Origin: Bacillota bacterium | Lineage (GTDB): Bacteria; Bacillota; Clostridia; TANB77; UBA1234 | Length of the DNA stretch: 64,000 nt | Assembly: GCA_016280725.1 (NCBI GenBank) | Contig: JAEEHF010000047.1 | Coordinates: 107,361 to 171,360 of the forward strand | Direction: 5' to 3' | In this document: in pieces, positions 8,752 through 17,842 of the stretch | Layout of the letters: each line of letters opens with the position of its first letter | Position numbering within the stretch: position 1 is the first letter of the stretch | The notes under the pieces: model-generated | The model's input: the letters and a program-made list of their open reading frames with translations, nothing else | Told to the model about the DNA's origin: nothing | Databases searched by the model: none | Program-made: the position numbers and the translations under genes

Positions 8752-8779
8752 TTGTTCCTATTAGGTTTTATGATAAAAT
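8752..8779 (+). promoter_or_regulatory. Promoter of the alpha/beta hydrolase gene
   Basis: TTGTTC (8752-8757), 16 bases, TAAAAT (8774-8779). The -35 lies inside an inverted repeat (CTAATAG near 8732 and CCTATTAG near 8757), which could be an operator. Confidence 0.55.
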
Positions 8780-8803
8780 TATGTCATAAGTTAGGAAGGT
8801 GTA

Positions 8804-9679
8804 ATGATGGAAGTAGAATTAATCAAAATTCAAGCAACGGATGGTGTCACTCTTGATGGCTATATTTATCACTGCAAAACAAAAACACAAAAATTGCTTA
8901 TTCAAGTGCATGGAATGACAAGTAATTGCTTTAGATATAGACAAACCGCTATTCAGGAAGCAGTTGCAAGCCTTGGTATAGATACACTATGTTTTAACAA
9001 TCGAGGAAGTGATGTAGCAAAACTGATAAAAGGTTTTGATGGTAATACTAGGCTTGCTGGCACATCATATGAAGAAATAACGGAATGCTATTTTGATATT
9101 TGTGGAGTTATTAAACTTGCATTGGAAAAAGGTTATTCAGAAATATATTTGCAAGGACATAGCCTTGGATCAACTAAGGTAGTATATACATACAACAAGT
9201 TACTAGAAGAAAAAAGCGAGTATGTTAATAACATTAAAGCTCTTATACTTATTTCGCTGGTCGACTTGCCAATGGTAATGAATTATTTTGGAAAAAAATT
9301 TATTTCATTTGCAGAAGAAAAAATATCAACTGGAGAAGAAAATTTCATTATGCAAGATGAAGCATTTCCATATCCCCTTTCTGCAAAAACATTTTTAAGA
9401 TATGCTAAAAATGGAACAGATATTGATTTTGCTAAGTTTGGAAATGAAGAAGATGATTTTAAAGTATTAAATAGCTTTAAAATTCCACTATTTTTTAGAT
9501 GGGGTAACGTAAACGAAATAATGGTTTTACCTGTCGAAAAACAAATAGATTTTATTAAGCGTAAAATCAAAAATGAACATCTTGATGTTAATTATATTGA
9601 TGGTGCAAACCATTCATATTATGGAAAAGAAAAAGAACTTGCAGAGCAAATTGCATCTTTTATTAAAAACATTAATTAA
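8804..9679 (+). CDS. Alpha/beta hydrolase
   Basis: A 291-residue cytoplasmic hydrolase. It shows the nucleophile elbow GHSLG with Ser120, the oxyanion strand LLIQVHGMTSN (H36-G37), and a late His in GANHSYYG just before the C-terminal helix. The candidate acid residue lies before it. It resembles COG1073/DUF1749-like esterases, but nothing in the sequence fixes the substrate. Two adjacent ATGs (8804, 8807) follow AGGAAGG. It is transcribed alone, divergent from the surface-protein operon, and ends in a terminator shared with the convergent gene. Confidence 0.85.
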   Translation: MMEVELIKIQATDGVTLDGYIYHCKTKTQKLLIQVHGMTSNCFRYRQTAIQEAVASLGIDTLCFNNRGSDVAKLIKGFDGNTRLAGTSYEEITECYFDICGVIKLALEKGYSEIYLQGHSLGSTKVVYTYNKLLEEKSEYVNNIKALILISLVDLPMVMNYFGKKFISFAEEKISTGEENFIMQDEAFPYPLSAKTFLRYAKNGTDIDFAKFGNEEDDFKVLNSFKIPLFFRWGNVNEIMVLPVEKQIDFIKRKIKNEHLDVNYIDGANHSYYGKEKELAEQIASFIKNIN

Positions 9680-9686
9680 TCAAATA

Positions 9687-9715
9687 AAAGCAGTCACTCA
9701 TAAAAGTGACTGCTT
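9687..9715. terminator. Bidirectional terminator between convergent genes
   Basis: A perfect 12-bp stem (AAAGCAGTCACT/AGTGACTGCTTT) with A/T-rich flanks lies between the hydrolase stop and the stop of the opposing gene. Confidence 0.8.
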
Positions 9716-9718
9716 TAA

Positions 9719-10522
9719 TTATTTACCTCCACGAGATTTATCAAATAACTGCCAAGGAAGATATCTCTTTCCTTCTGTGTGCCCACTAATTGCAAAACTT
9801 GTTACATCATCAGCTCTTAAAATATCCTCTTCTTTTTCTAATATCTTTAAAAAGTTTTTAATAACATCAACCCATATAAAATCTGGGATTTCTACATATT
9901 TTTCTGGAATTGCATTATTTATTATCTCAGATTTGTATCCAATTTTAGATAAGTACTCTACTCTCTCTTCTCGTGTTTTCTTATATTCTTCATCATTAAC
10001 CAAATATGTTCTATAATCTCTAAAATTATCTAAATTAATGTTTCTTAAATCGAACCATGGTATATCATAGCGTTCATGAGTATAGAGATTTTTTGACACT
10101 TCTCGTCCATCAAATCCTTTTCCAACAGCATCAATTTTAATATATTCACCAAGTTCAACTCCAATAGAAATACCAGCATATCTGTCGTAACGTTCGCTAG
10201 GTTTATTTAGAGTATTAAATAAGGCCAAAACAGCATTACTATCTTTTGTCTTAATGTATCTTATAAGTTCTAAGAAGTCTTCACCAATTCCTTTATTATC
10301 TGTATTTAATGAATTAATATTTGATTTTAATGTATCAACTCTATTATTTTTTAGTGTACCAATATAACTAGCATTCGAAATAAAGTCTTGTTCATTTTCA
10401 ACAATTGTTAAATCTACTATTGGGCTAATATCCGGAAAATATTTAAGAAGCTTTATCATATCCGAAGTGCGGTAGTAATTATTCATCTTATTTCTATCTT
10501 CTTCATTTTTATATAATAACAT
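9719..10522 (-). CDS. Hypothetical protein (267 aa)
   Basis: I do not recognise this protein. It is soluble, with no signal peptide or membrane segment, and rich in charged residues and aromatic positions. Notable segments are YAGISIGVELGEYIKIDAVG in the middle and a Trp-containing end (WVDVIKNFLKILEKEED, YLPWQLFDKSRGGK). The ATG at 10522 follows GGAG by 7 bases, so the nine residues upstream are left out. It lies 61 bases after the DUF47 gene in the same direction and may be co-transcribed with the phosphate transporter, but no functional link is visible. Confidence 0.7.
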   Translation of the reverse strand: MLLYKNEEDRNKMNNYYRTSDMIKLLKYFPDISPIVDLTIVENEQDFISNASYIGTLKNNRVDTLKSNINSLNTDNKGIGEDFLELIRYIKTKDSNAVLALFNTLNKPSERYDRYAGISIGVELGEYIKIDAVGKGFDGREVSKNLYTHERYDIPWFDLRNINLDNFRDYRTYLVNDEEYKKTREERVEYLSKIGYKSEIINNAIPEKYVEIPDFIWVDVIKNFLKILEKEEDILRADDVTSFAISGHTEGKRYLPWQLFDKSRGGK

Positions 10523-10583
10523 CCGCGTTCTCCTTTTAAATAAAAACATATTTTTTTGTGATAATCACAATCTTAGTCGCACT

Positions 10584-11204
10584 CTAACTGTTTTTCATGA
10601 AAGCTCCGTCTACACTTTCTGCGATATGTTCAATTGAATCAAAGCAATCTTCCAAGTGATTAAAAATAGATGTCCATCTAACTACTTCAATAGGATTCGT
10701 CTCGTTAAGATATAGATCTTTTGTTGTAGATTGATATAGCTTATCTCCTTGTTCCTCAATATCATTTATTTCTACAACAATCTTCTTAACTTTTTCGTAA
10801 TTTTTCATGTTTTTAAATTCTAAAAATAGTTCATGCATCTTTGAAGTTGCTGTCTCAAGAAGGTCCATATAAGAAACAATTTCTGGCCTTAATTCATTTA
10901 CAGCATAAATATCCAAATTGATTACTATTTCATCAATAGCATCAACCACATCATCGAGCATTCTAGTGATTGTTATAATATCATCTCGATCAATTGGTGG
11001 GACAAAGTCTTTAATAATATAATTCAAGATACGGTGCTGAGTTATGTCAGCACTATTTTCAAGGCCGTGTATTCTTTTTTCCTTTTCCTTGGCCTCAGCA
11101 TAATTATATGAAAGTATAAAATCCTTCAAAATATCAGTTATTTCTACAGAATATTTCGCCATTTCTATGAATTCGTCATAATAATTTAACACTTCTCTTT
11201 TCAT
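10584..11204 (-). CDS. DUF47 (PhoU-like) family protein, Pit partner
   Basis: A 206-residue all-helical protein with the PhoU-like pattern of DUF47 (COG1392): ENSADITQHRILNYI, PPIDRDDIITITRMLDDVVDAID and a late VEINDIEEQGDKLY. DUF47 genes typically sit beside low-affinity phosphate transporters and are thought to regulate them. That arrangement is present here: the ATG at 11204 lies just past the pit stop, and its GGAGG overlaps the end of pit, suggesting translational coupling. An in-frame TTG at 11216 is rejected because it would sit inside the RBS. Confidence 0.92.
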   Translation of the reverse strand: MKREVLNYYDEFIEMAKYSVEITDILKDFILSYNYAEAKEKEKRIHGLENSADITQHRILNYIIKDFVPPIDRDDIITITRMLDDVVDAIDEIVINLDIYAVNELRPEIVSYMDLLETATSKMHELFLEFKNMKNYEKVKKIVVEINDIEEQGDKLYQSTTKDLYLNETNPIEVVRWTSIFNHLEDCFDSIEHIAESVDGAFMKNS

Positions 11205-11216
11205 ATTAACCTCCAA

Positions 11217-12266
11217 TTAGAAAACAATAGCAAATAAAATTTTTGTAAGTATAAAGCCTAATAATATGCAACAAGGAAAAACAACTATCCAAGAAATTAA
11301 CATATTCTTTGCAACATTCCAGTTCACACTCGACAGCCTTTTAGAAGCACCTACCCCCATCGTTGATGCTGATTTTGTATGAGTTGAACTAATTGGAATA
11401 CCGAATATATTAGATATTAGAAGGCATGTTGCAGAAGAAATATCTACACACATTCCCTCATAAGTTTCCATTTTAGTAAGCCTTCCTCCCAATGTCTTTA
11501 TTACTTTTGTGCCACCAAACAAACAACCAAGTCCCATAAAAGCACCTATCATAATTGAAATCCAGATTGGAACTTCACTTACTGTCAGACTTGTGCTTCC
11601 CTGACTAATAAAAATAGCAGCCAAAAGGATTCCCGCAAACTTTAATCCATCTTGCGCTCCATTCATAATAGATATAAAAATACAGCCCAATACTTGTCCC
11701 TTTTTAAACACTTTATTTGCTTTTCTTCTATCCGAATTTTTAAACAGAATTCTTATCAATTTTGTTATGAAAAATCCAATTGCAAACCCGATAATAAGTG
11801 AAATAGCAAGCCCAAATAGCACTTTCTTCCATTCGCTAAAATTGATTCCGTGAAAACTATTATGAACCGCAATTGCAGAGCCTGTTATACACGCTATTAA
11901 TGCGTGACTTTCTGATGATGGCATACCTATTCTTCTAACAAACGCTGACCAAATAATTGTACCAACAAGACCAGAGCACAATGCTACTAAAGACATATTT
12001 ATACTACTATTAAAATTCGCTATATTAGCAATAGTATCTGCTACTTTAACACTAAAAAATGCCATTACTGTTACGCCAAGAGCATTGCAAATTGCAGATA
12101 TTATAAGCGCATATTTGGGCTTAATAGCTCTTGTCATAATACAAGTTGCAACACTATTCGGAGCATCTGTCATTCCATCAGATATTGCAAGTCCAATTAC
12201 TATAAGAAGCGTAATTAATAAAATTGGACTATTAATGGCATATGTCATTACTTCTATAAACGTCAT
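11217..12266 (-). CDS. pit: Inorganic phosphate transporter, PiT family
   Basis: A 349-residue membrane protein with about ten hydrophobic segments. It carries the duplicated PiT signature: GMTDAPNSVAT near the N terminus and the second copy QDGLKFAGILLA / GTKVIKTLG...SSTHTKSAS in the C-terminal half. These proteins import phosphate (or metal-phosphate) with cation symport. It is the first gene of a pit-DUF47 operon. The ATG at 12266 follows AAAGGATG. Confidence 0.95.
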   Translation of the reverse strand: MTFIEVMTYAINSPILLITLLIVIGLAISDGMTDAPNSVATCIMTRAIKPKYALIISAICNALGVTVMAFFSVKVADTIANIANFNSSINMSLVALCSGLVGTIIWSAFVRRIGMPSSESHALIACITGSAIAVHNSFHGINFSEWKKVLFGLAISLIIGFAIGFFITKLIRILFKNSDRRKANKVFKKGQVLGCIFISIMNGAQDGLKFAGILLAAIFISQGSTSLTVSEVPIWISIMIGAFMGLGCLFGGTKVIKTLGGRLTKMETYEGMCVDISSATCLLISNIFGIPISSTHTKSASTMGVGASKRLSSVNWNVAKNMLISWIVVFPCCILLGFILTKILFAIVF

Positions 12267-12302
12267 ATTCTCATCCTTTGTTTCAAAAAAAGTATCTTAA
12301 AC

Positions 12303-12332
12303 ATTATAATAATTATACCACAAAAGCTACAA
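12303..12332 (-). promoter_or_regulatory. Likely pit promoter
   Basis: Minus strand TTGTAG (12332-12327), 18 bases, TATAAT (12308-12303). The -35 overlaps the terminator stem of the preceding gene. Confidence 0.5.
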
Positions 12333-12357
12333 GGAATTGCCAAATTCCTTGCAGCTT
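12324..12357 (-). terminator. Terminator of the Cthe_2159-type operon
   Basis: The imperfect stem AAGCTGCAAGGAATT/AATTCCTTGTAGCTT is followed by TTTTG on the minus strand, downstream of the lipoprotein gene. Confidence 0.7.
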
Positions 12358-12370
12358 TTTCATTTTGTTT

Positions 12371-13525
12371 TTATTTAGTTTTTTGTTCTCCTTTACCACC
12401 CATCTTTTGGTTTGGAATCTTTTTTACTTCAGTACCGTTAACTATTATTTTTCCACCATTGAACTCTGCTTTTCCATCATAATCAAATGTAGATGTTCCA
12501 GTTACGGTAATTGTTCCACCATTTACAATAATATCTCCATTTGAGTCAATTCCATCTGTGTCTCCAGCACTTATTGTAATTGAGACATTACCTCCATTCA
12601 TTTCAAATGTTGGCGAATATGAATTTGATTTTTTGCCAGCATTAATACCGTCGTCTTGAGCATTAATAGAAATGTCGCCATCATTAATTTGAATATATGT
12701 TCCTTCTATTCCCTCCGAAGCGCTTAATTTAATTGCTCCACCATCAATTTGAACTACTGACGACGCATGAATTGCATCATCACTTGCAAGTACATTAATT
12801 GTGCAATCATTTATGTATATGTATCCCAAGGCATCCCCATCGCCATTTTCAGAGTGGAAACCATCAGTTCCTGCTTTAATGTTAAAAGTTCCTCCTGATA
12901 CTCGAATTGAATTGTTTGCCCTAATTGCTACTGCCTTTGATTCAATATTATATGCTCCTCCAGTTATTTTTACGTCGTCTTTGCCAGTAATACCATTTTT
13001 ACTAGAATTTATATTTAACGTTCCTACACCATTAAATGTAATATCTGTCTTAGAGAAAATTACTCCATTAAATTCAACTGAATCAACTATTTTGAATTCA
13101 CCTGTTACAGTCAGATTGCTTTCACTCTCAGTTGTAGTAACAAAAACTTTGTCAGCACTTTTAATATATATGCATGGCATATTGTCATTAGTTATTTTTA
13201 AACCATTAAGAACAAGTTGCACTTTTTCTGTATCGCTCGCATCAACTGTTACAGTAACATTGCTAGCCGTTCCTGTTAAAGTATAAATTCCTTCTTCTGT
13301 AATGGTAATATCCCCTGTACTTGAAACATCATATACTTCATCGGATGTCTCTGGCACTTGCTCTAAATCGCGACCAGTAAATAAATCGCTCCCATTAAAA
13401 ATAGTATCTATATTATTAACATTACTGTTTTCGTTTTCACTTGTTCCATTATCATTTCCGCATGCTGTTATAATCAAGGTAAGAATCATCATAAGTGATA
13501 TAACAATTAATAAATTTCTTTTCAT
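12371..13525 (-). CDS. Cthe_2159-type carbohydrate-binding beta-helix lipoprotein
   Basis: A 384-residue lipoprotein: the signal peptide ends in a lipobox (LIITACGN, Cys at about 22), followed by an Asn/Ser linker. The rest is a right-handed beta-helix of repeating strand turns such as GGTFNIKAGTDGFHSENGDGDA, GGAIKLSASEGIEG and GGNVSITISAGDTDGIDSNGD. This is the pattern of PF14262; the Clostridium thermocellum founder Cthe_2159 binds cellulose and pectin-like polymers. The protein is homologous over its length to the first gene of this operon (ending 15898), but is membrane-anchored by lipid rather than SLH domains. It is the last gene of the operon, with AGGAAGG before its ATG. Confidence 0.88.
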   Translation of the reverse strand: MKRNLLIVISLMMILTLIITACGNDNGTSENENSNVNNIDTIFNGSDLFTGRDLEQVPETSDEVYDVSSTGDITITEEGIYTLTGTASNVTVTVDASDTEKVQLVLNGLKITNDNMPCIYIKSADKVFVTTTESESNLTVTGEFKIVDSVEFNGVIFSKTDITFNGVGTLNINSSKNGITGKDDVKITGGAYNIESKAVAIRANNSIRVSGGTFNIKAGTDGFHSENGDGDALGYIYINDCTINVLASDDAIHASSVVQIDGGAIKLSASEGIEGTYIQINDGDISINAQDDGINAGKKSNSYSPTFEMNGGNVSITISAGDTDGIDSNGDIIVNGGTITVTGTSTFDYDGKAEFNGGKIIVNGTEVKKIPNQKMGGKGEQKTK

Positions 13526-13539
13526 ATAAACCTTCCTTA

Positions 13540-14484
13540 TTATCTTTTTCTATTTCTTATAATATCTTTTTCATTATAGCTTAACGCATATAAGCCTTTG
13601 TATTCATTGTTAACAAATACTTCCACCGGTCGCTCAATTCTACCTTCGCCAAATTCTCCTAATTTATCTCCGCTTTCTCCTTGTTGCTCTGTTCGATTCT
13701 TTTTATCTTTTAGAGGTTTTTCTTTAATATCCCCACTTGGTCTAAAATCTTTCGGAACTAATTTCATAAGGTTTGGCGTATCATTATTAATATTTTCGCC
13801 TGAGTTAATAACATTCAAATAATATTCGTTACTTGGTCTCATATTTAGTAAAGACATAACGTTTTCTCTTTCGTTATTGTTCGGTGAAAGTTTTGACATT
13901 GAGAATGAATAGTTGGTTTCCCCTTCTATTTTATCTACAAGCTTTATGCTGCCGTTTGACATAACAATCCTATTAACACTGCTATCCATATTATTAAACA
14001 AGAACATCTCCATTGCAATAGGAATGCGATTATTTAGCATTTCTTCATCAAAAACAAGGTTTAACATTGGCATACTCGTGCAAAACATGCTATATTCCCT
14101 ATACTGAGTATCATTATAAAGCATTAGCTTAAACTCATGGTTTGTCATAATTTTATCGTCAGTTATCTCATCCGATAAAAATGCAAGCTTTATATTACCA
14201 GAATTTGCTTTATATCTGATTGTTGGAGAATATTTATTGCTACTACTCTTTATTATTGAGTAATAAACCTTATTATTCTTTTCATCTATTATTAATTCAT
14301 GGTCATTAAACTTTAGACTATTTAAAGCAAGATCTCCTTTTTCTTTACTATTTGCAAGCTCATTCCATTTGGCTTCATCAATTTTAAGCGATTCAAATGA
14401 ATATGATGGATTAGCCAAAACTAATATAGAAATAGCCAAAAGTGATATTGCCATGATAATAACAAGTATTATTTTTCTATTCAT
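13540..14484 (-). CDS. Signal-anchored protein with a CotH-like C-terminal motif
   Basis: A 314-residue protein with an N-terminal membrane anchor or signal peptide (6-26). The body is not a clear match to anything I know. Its last 30 residues (RPVEVFVNNEYKGLYALS) match the strand-turn that CotH-family kinases use (VEVFxNGEYxGLYxL). In full-length CotH domains this motif is followed by a long catalytic part, which is absent, so the gene may be a truncated or highly diverged CotH. CotH proteins commonly sit with VTC, DUF4956 and Cthe_2159 genes, which is the context here. Its ATG follows the DUF4956 stop by one base, with a weak RBS, suggesting translational coupling. Confidence 0.6.
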   Translation of the reverse strand: MNRKIILVIIMAISLLAISILVLANPSYSFESLKIDEAKWNELANSKEKGDLALNSLKFNDHELIIDEKNNKVYYSIIKSSSNKYSPTIRYKANSGNIKLAFLSDEITDDKIMTNHEFKLMLYNDTQYREYSMFCTSMPMLNLVFDEEMLNNRIPIAMEMFLFNNMDSSVNRIVMSNGSIKLVDKIEGETNYSFSMSKLSPNNNERENVMSLLNMRPSNEYYLNVINSGENINNDTPNLMKLVPKDFRPSGDIKEKPLKDKKNRTEQQGESGDKLGEFGEGRIERPVEVFVNNEYKGLYALSYNEKDIIRNRKR

Positions 14485-14485
14485 A

Positions 14486-15148
14486 TTAAACTATATCATC
14501 AGCATCATATTCAATAATAGAATACTTGCTAATCCTTTCATTTTTTGATAATTCCGAACTAATTTCGTGGATATCTTTATATGTGAATTCTATCGCATAA
14601 TCATATCCTTTTGAAGTAAGATTTCTTGATTTAAATCTATTTTTTATCTTTTTTTTGTTAAAATAGCTTGTCAAATCGTCTTCCACGTCTTTTTCACTAT
14701 GAAGTATTAATACATATGGCTTACGGCCAAACGTAAGGTTTTCAAGGATTAATAGAACAATTGTAACAACTACACTAGTTAGAATTCCAACCTCATATAA
14801 TTGACACCCACAAATAATTCCTATAAATACACTCCATAATAAATAGAGCATATCAACTGGGTCTTTTACTGCAGTTCTAAACCTTATAATTGCTAAGGCA
14901 CCAATTGTACCAAGCGTTATTACTATATTTGATTGCAAGCATAGTATAATCGCTGAGATAAAAAATGGCAATATTGCAACCGTTATATTAAATGATTTAT
15001 TGTAAAAAGATCTGTGTGATACATATCTATATACAAAAAACTCATAAATTGCCATAAATAAAACCATACATAACATCGTTATAATTGTTGTGGTTGTAAT
15101 ACTTTCATTTGAATACGTACTAAATAAATTTTCTAAAACATTTGACAT
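14486..15148 (-). CDS. DUF4956 membrane protein
   Basis: A 220-residue protein with four or so hydrophobic segments in the first 140 residues and a soluble ferredoxin-like C-terminal part. The family hallmark TIGALAIIRFRTAVKDPVDMLYLLWSVFIG is present (quoted in pieces: GALAIIRFRTAVKDP, then DMLYLLWS). DUF4956 is of unknown function and is regularly found next to VTC-domain polyphosphate polymerases, as here. The ATG at 15148 follows AAAGGA; an upstream frame to 15196 would overlap the VTC gene and is less likely. Confidence 0.88.
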   Translation of the reverse strand: MSNVLENLFSTYSNESITTTTIITMLCMVLFMAIYEFFVYRYVSHRSFYNKSFNITVAILPFFISAIILCLQSNIVITLGTIGALAIIRFRTAVKDPVDMLYLLWSVFIGIICGCQLYEVGILTSVVVTIVLLILENLTFGRKPYVLILHSEKDVEDDLTSYFNKKKIKNRFKSRNLTSKGYDYAIEFTYKDIHEISSELSKNERISKYSIIEYDADDIV

Positions 15149-15180
15149 TTTTGTCTTATCCTTTCTGTTATTGCTATTAA

Positions 15181-15825
15181 TTATCTCATATAGCAATCAA
15201 TTATTTTTCTTCCATAATAATATTTTGAAAATGATGTTTGTTTAAAGTTATATGACTCCACTATTCTTCTTATATGTGAAGGAAGAATATCATCAAACTT
15301 CACTTCTAAAAGATTTGTTCCACTTGGTAAAACATAATAGTTTTGGTAATCTCCAGAAATGAATTTATCCAATTCATATGAGGCAGATATTTTCATATCA
15401 AAAGTAATTCTGACATTTGTAATTGGTTCAACATAAGCAATTCTTTCATAGTCAACAATTACCTTTGGTTTATACTGGTTTGCAATCATATCTACAGCTA
15501 GTTCTTTTATTAGTGGCTTATTGGTGGCATATACTAAATCTGCAACATTTCCGTCTACTATGCTATTAAATTCATCAAGCGTTAATTTACACGACTTTTT
15601 GTGGCATCTGCTTTCAAGCTTTTCTTTCTTTTCTAAGACTATGTATGATAAGTCGTCCCCGTAGTATCTTATTCTCCATTTAAATCTTTTTGAATGGCCT
15701 GAATGAGTTGTATCTACTGATGTATCTTTATAATCATCAAAATAAAGTGAGTGAATTAAGTATCTACCATTTGATGGTGTATGAGGATCTAACTCTAAAA
15801 CTTGTGAAATCCTTGATTTTAACAT
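15181..15825 (-). CDS. VTC-domain (polyphosphate polymerase-like) protein, 5' end uncertain
   Basis: From the first in-frame ATG (15825) the product is 214 residues and matches the VTC tunnel domain: SLYFDDYKDT, KWRIRYYG, VLEKKEK, PKVIVDYERIAY, RITFDMKISAS, LLEVKFDDILP. The basic and acidic tunnel residues K/R and E are in place. In the same frame the coding potential continues upstream as YRNEWKYLLSNQELS, the standard N-terminal strand of the domain, but no ATG/GTG/TTG exists in that frame before a stop. A TTG at 15884 would join this frame only if the A6 run at 15871-15876 had one more base. So the true start is a non-canonical ATT (15879) or the gene carries a one-base frameshift. VTC proteins make or bind polyphosphate. 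Confidence 0.82.
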   Translation of the reverse strand: MLKSRISQVLELDPHTPSNGRYLIHSLYFDDYKDTSVDTTHSGHSKRFKWRIRYYGDDLSYIVLEKKEKLESRCHKKSCKLTLDEFNSIVDGNVADLVYATNKPLIKELAVDMIANQYKPKVIVDYERIAYVEPITNVRITFDMKISASYELDKFISGDYQNYYVLPSGTNLLEVKFDDILPSHIRRIVESYNFKQTSFSKYYYGRKIIDCYMR

Positions 15826-15897
15826 CGATAGTTCTTGATTACTTAATAGATATTTCCATTCGTTTCTGTATTTTTTAATTTCAATTCACCTCATTTA

Positions 15898-17748
15898 TTA
15901 CTTTTTAAAAACTTCTACGCTTCTTGATGCTACAATTAGTGCCTGCTCTATTGAAGCTTTTCCGTTTACGTCAAATCTATTTTCAGACGTACTAACACCT
16001 TTTATTATTCCTTTGCCAGACATAAAATAAATTGCGTTCTTTCCCCAATCGTGCATATCTTTTTCATCAGTAAATTTAGTTTTGCTACTTGTTGAAACAT
16101 CTATACCAGCTTTTTCAAGTGCTCTAGTAAGCATTGTAGCCATTTGTTCTCTTGTAATTTCAGCATTTGGTGTAAACTCTGTACTTGAAGTACCTGTTGT
16201 GATTCCTAATTCATATGCTTTTGTGACACTTTCATTATTTACATCTTTAAAAGGATTCTTTATTGTAGCCATGCTTTTAGTATTTGTTAAAGCTTCATAT
16301 AATCTAACTGCAATTTCTGCAAACTGCTCTCTTGTAATGTTTTTTGTATAATCTTTATTAAATAATGTAAATGGTATTAGGCCTTTTGAATTTGCACTTT
16401 TTAGTTCTTCCTCAGCCCACGATGATGCTTTTGACCATGCTTTATCTACATTACCACTTGGAATTTTACCATCAGGTGGAGTCATTTGGCCACCATTTTG
16501 GCTCATATCCGGAGGCGTCATTTGACCACCATTTTGGTTCATACCTTGTCGACCCATTTTTCTATCATTAAATTCCATTTCGGTTGTATTGCCATCTGTA
16601 TTGAAATTTCTTCCTCCGCCAAAATTACCTCTTCCACCACCAAATTGATTAGAAATGGAAGTAACTGTCTCACCATTTACTATTAATGTTCCTCCGTTAT
16701 ATTCAGCCTTGCTATCGTAATCAAATGCGGATTTCCCAGTTATATTTATTGTTCCACCATTTATTACTAAACTACCATTGGCATCAATTGCGTCAGTGTC
16801 TCCTGCAGACATTTTTATTGTTATATTTCCATCATTGATTTCAACACCAACTGGATATCTACTAGACTTATTTGATGCATTTATTCCATCATCTGTTGAA
16901 GTAATATCTATTGTTCCACCATTTATTACTACGCTAGTTGACTCAATGCCTTCCTCTGCTGTAGCAGTAATATCTCCACCATTTATTGTTAATTTACTGT
17001 TTGCAAAAATACCATCGCTTGAAGCATTAATTTTAAATTTACCACCATTAATAGTAATCTCGGCAATAGATTCCGTATCATCTTCATCTGGCTCAGCTTT
17101 AATTCCATCATTTTCTGCAGATATATCAAATGTTCCATTATTTATTATTAATTCATTATCACACGCAATTGCATTCTTTTTTGAGCTAATCTTGTAGTTT
17201 ACTGTTCCATCTAATGTAATCTTTGTAAGTGCTCCGCCTTTAATTCCATTTTTACAATTGCTTGCATCTATATTTAGTGTCCCATTTCCATTAATTAAAA
17301 GTGTTCCACCTGATTTAACTTTAATTGCTGCACCTTCAAAATCTTCGTTTGTATCCTCTGTTGTTGCATCTTCGTTATCTTTTAATGTGACATTTCCTTG
17401 AATAGTTATTACAGTACTTGTAGATTTATTTAACGAAATTGGTGCTGTCTTTGATGATGATAGTGTTAAATCTTTTAAGATTAACGTTACATTTTGTGTT
17501 TCTTTCTTAACTTTAATACTTCCCTCTTCTGCACTACCTGTAATTGTATACGTTCCAGGCTCGTTAATTGTTAGGTCATTACCTTTTATTTCATAACCGC
17601 TTGAATTACTGCTCAATACTGTTATTCCAGAATTGGAAAATGTAAACGAATTTGTATTTGCTGCCATCGACATGCCAAGCATCATATATATCGCAACTAA
17701 TATCGAACAAACTATTATTTCCTTTTTTAAACTTCTTATTTTAATCAT
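15898..17748 (-). CDS. Cthe_2159-type beta-helix protein with SLH anchor
   Basis: A 616-residue exported protein, start ATG 17748 after AGGAGG. Domains: signal peptide (about 1-35); PF14262-type right-handed beta-helix (about 40-360; e.g. GGTFDISAENDGIKAEPDEDD, GGTIDITSTDDGINAS); and a Gly/Asn/Gln-rich linker with two QNGGQMTPPD repeats (about 365-435). Three SLH domains at the end (about 440-616) should hold it to the cell wall. Homologues of Cthe_2159 bind plant-type polysaccharide; whether this one binds foreign or self-made polymer is not visible. It opens the operon that continues with VTC, DUF4956, the CotH-like gene and a second Cthe_2159 protein. Confidence 0.9.
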   Translation of the reverse strand: MIKIRSLKKEIIVCSILVAIYMMLGMSMAANTNSFTFSNSGITVLSSNSSGYEIKGNDLTINEPGTYTITGSAEEGSIKVKKETQNVTLILKDLTLSSSKTAPISLNKSTSTVITIQGNVTLKDNEDATTEDTNEDFEGAAIKVKSGGTLLINGNGTLNIDASNCKNGIKGGALTKITLDGTVNYKISSKKNAIACDNELIINNGTFDISAENDGIKAEPDEDDTESIAEITINGGKFKINASSDGIFANSKLTINGGDITATAEEGIESTSVVINGGTIDITSTDDGINASNKSSRYPVGVEINDGNITIKMSAGDTDAIDANGSLVINGGTINITGKSAFDYDSKAEYNGGTLIVNGETVTSISNQFGGGRGNFGGGRNFNTDGNTTEMEFNDRKMGRQGMNQNGGQMTPPDMSQNGGQMTPPDGKIPSGNVDKAWSKASSWAEEELKSANSKGLIPFTLFNKDYTKNITREQFAEIAVRLYEALTNTKSMATIKNPFKDVNNESVTKAYELGITTGTSSTEFTPNAEITREQMATMLTRALEKAGIDVSTSSKTKFTDEKDMHDWGKNAIYFMSGKGIIKGVSTSENRFDVNGKASIEQALIVASRSVEVFKK

Positions 17749-17842
17749 ATTTTTCCTCCTAATGTTCATGTTGATGTTTTTATATTAACTTACAATCATA
17801 GAAAAAATATATCCAAATCATGAACAATTTGTGAATTCGAAC

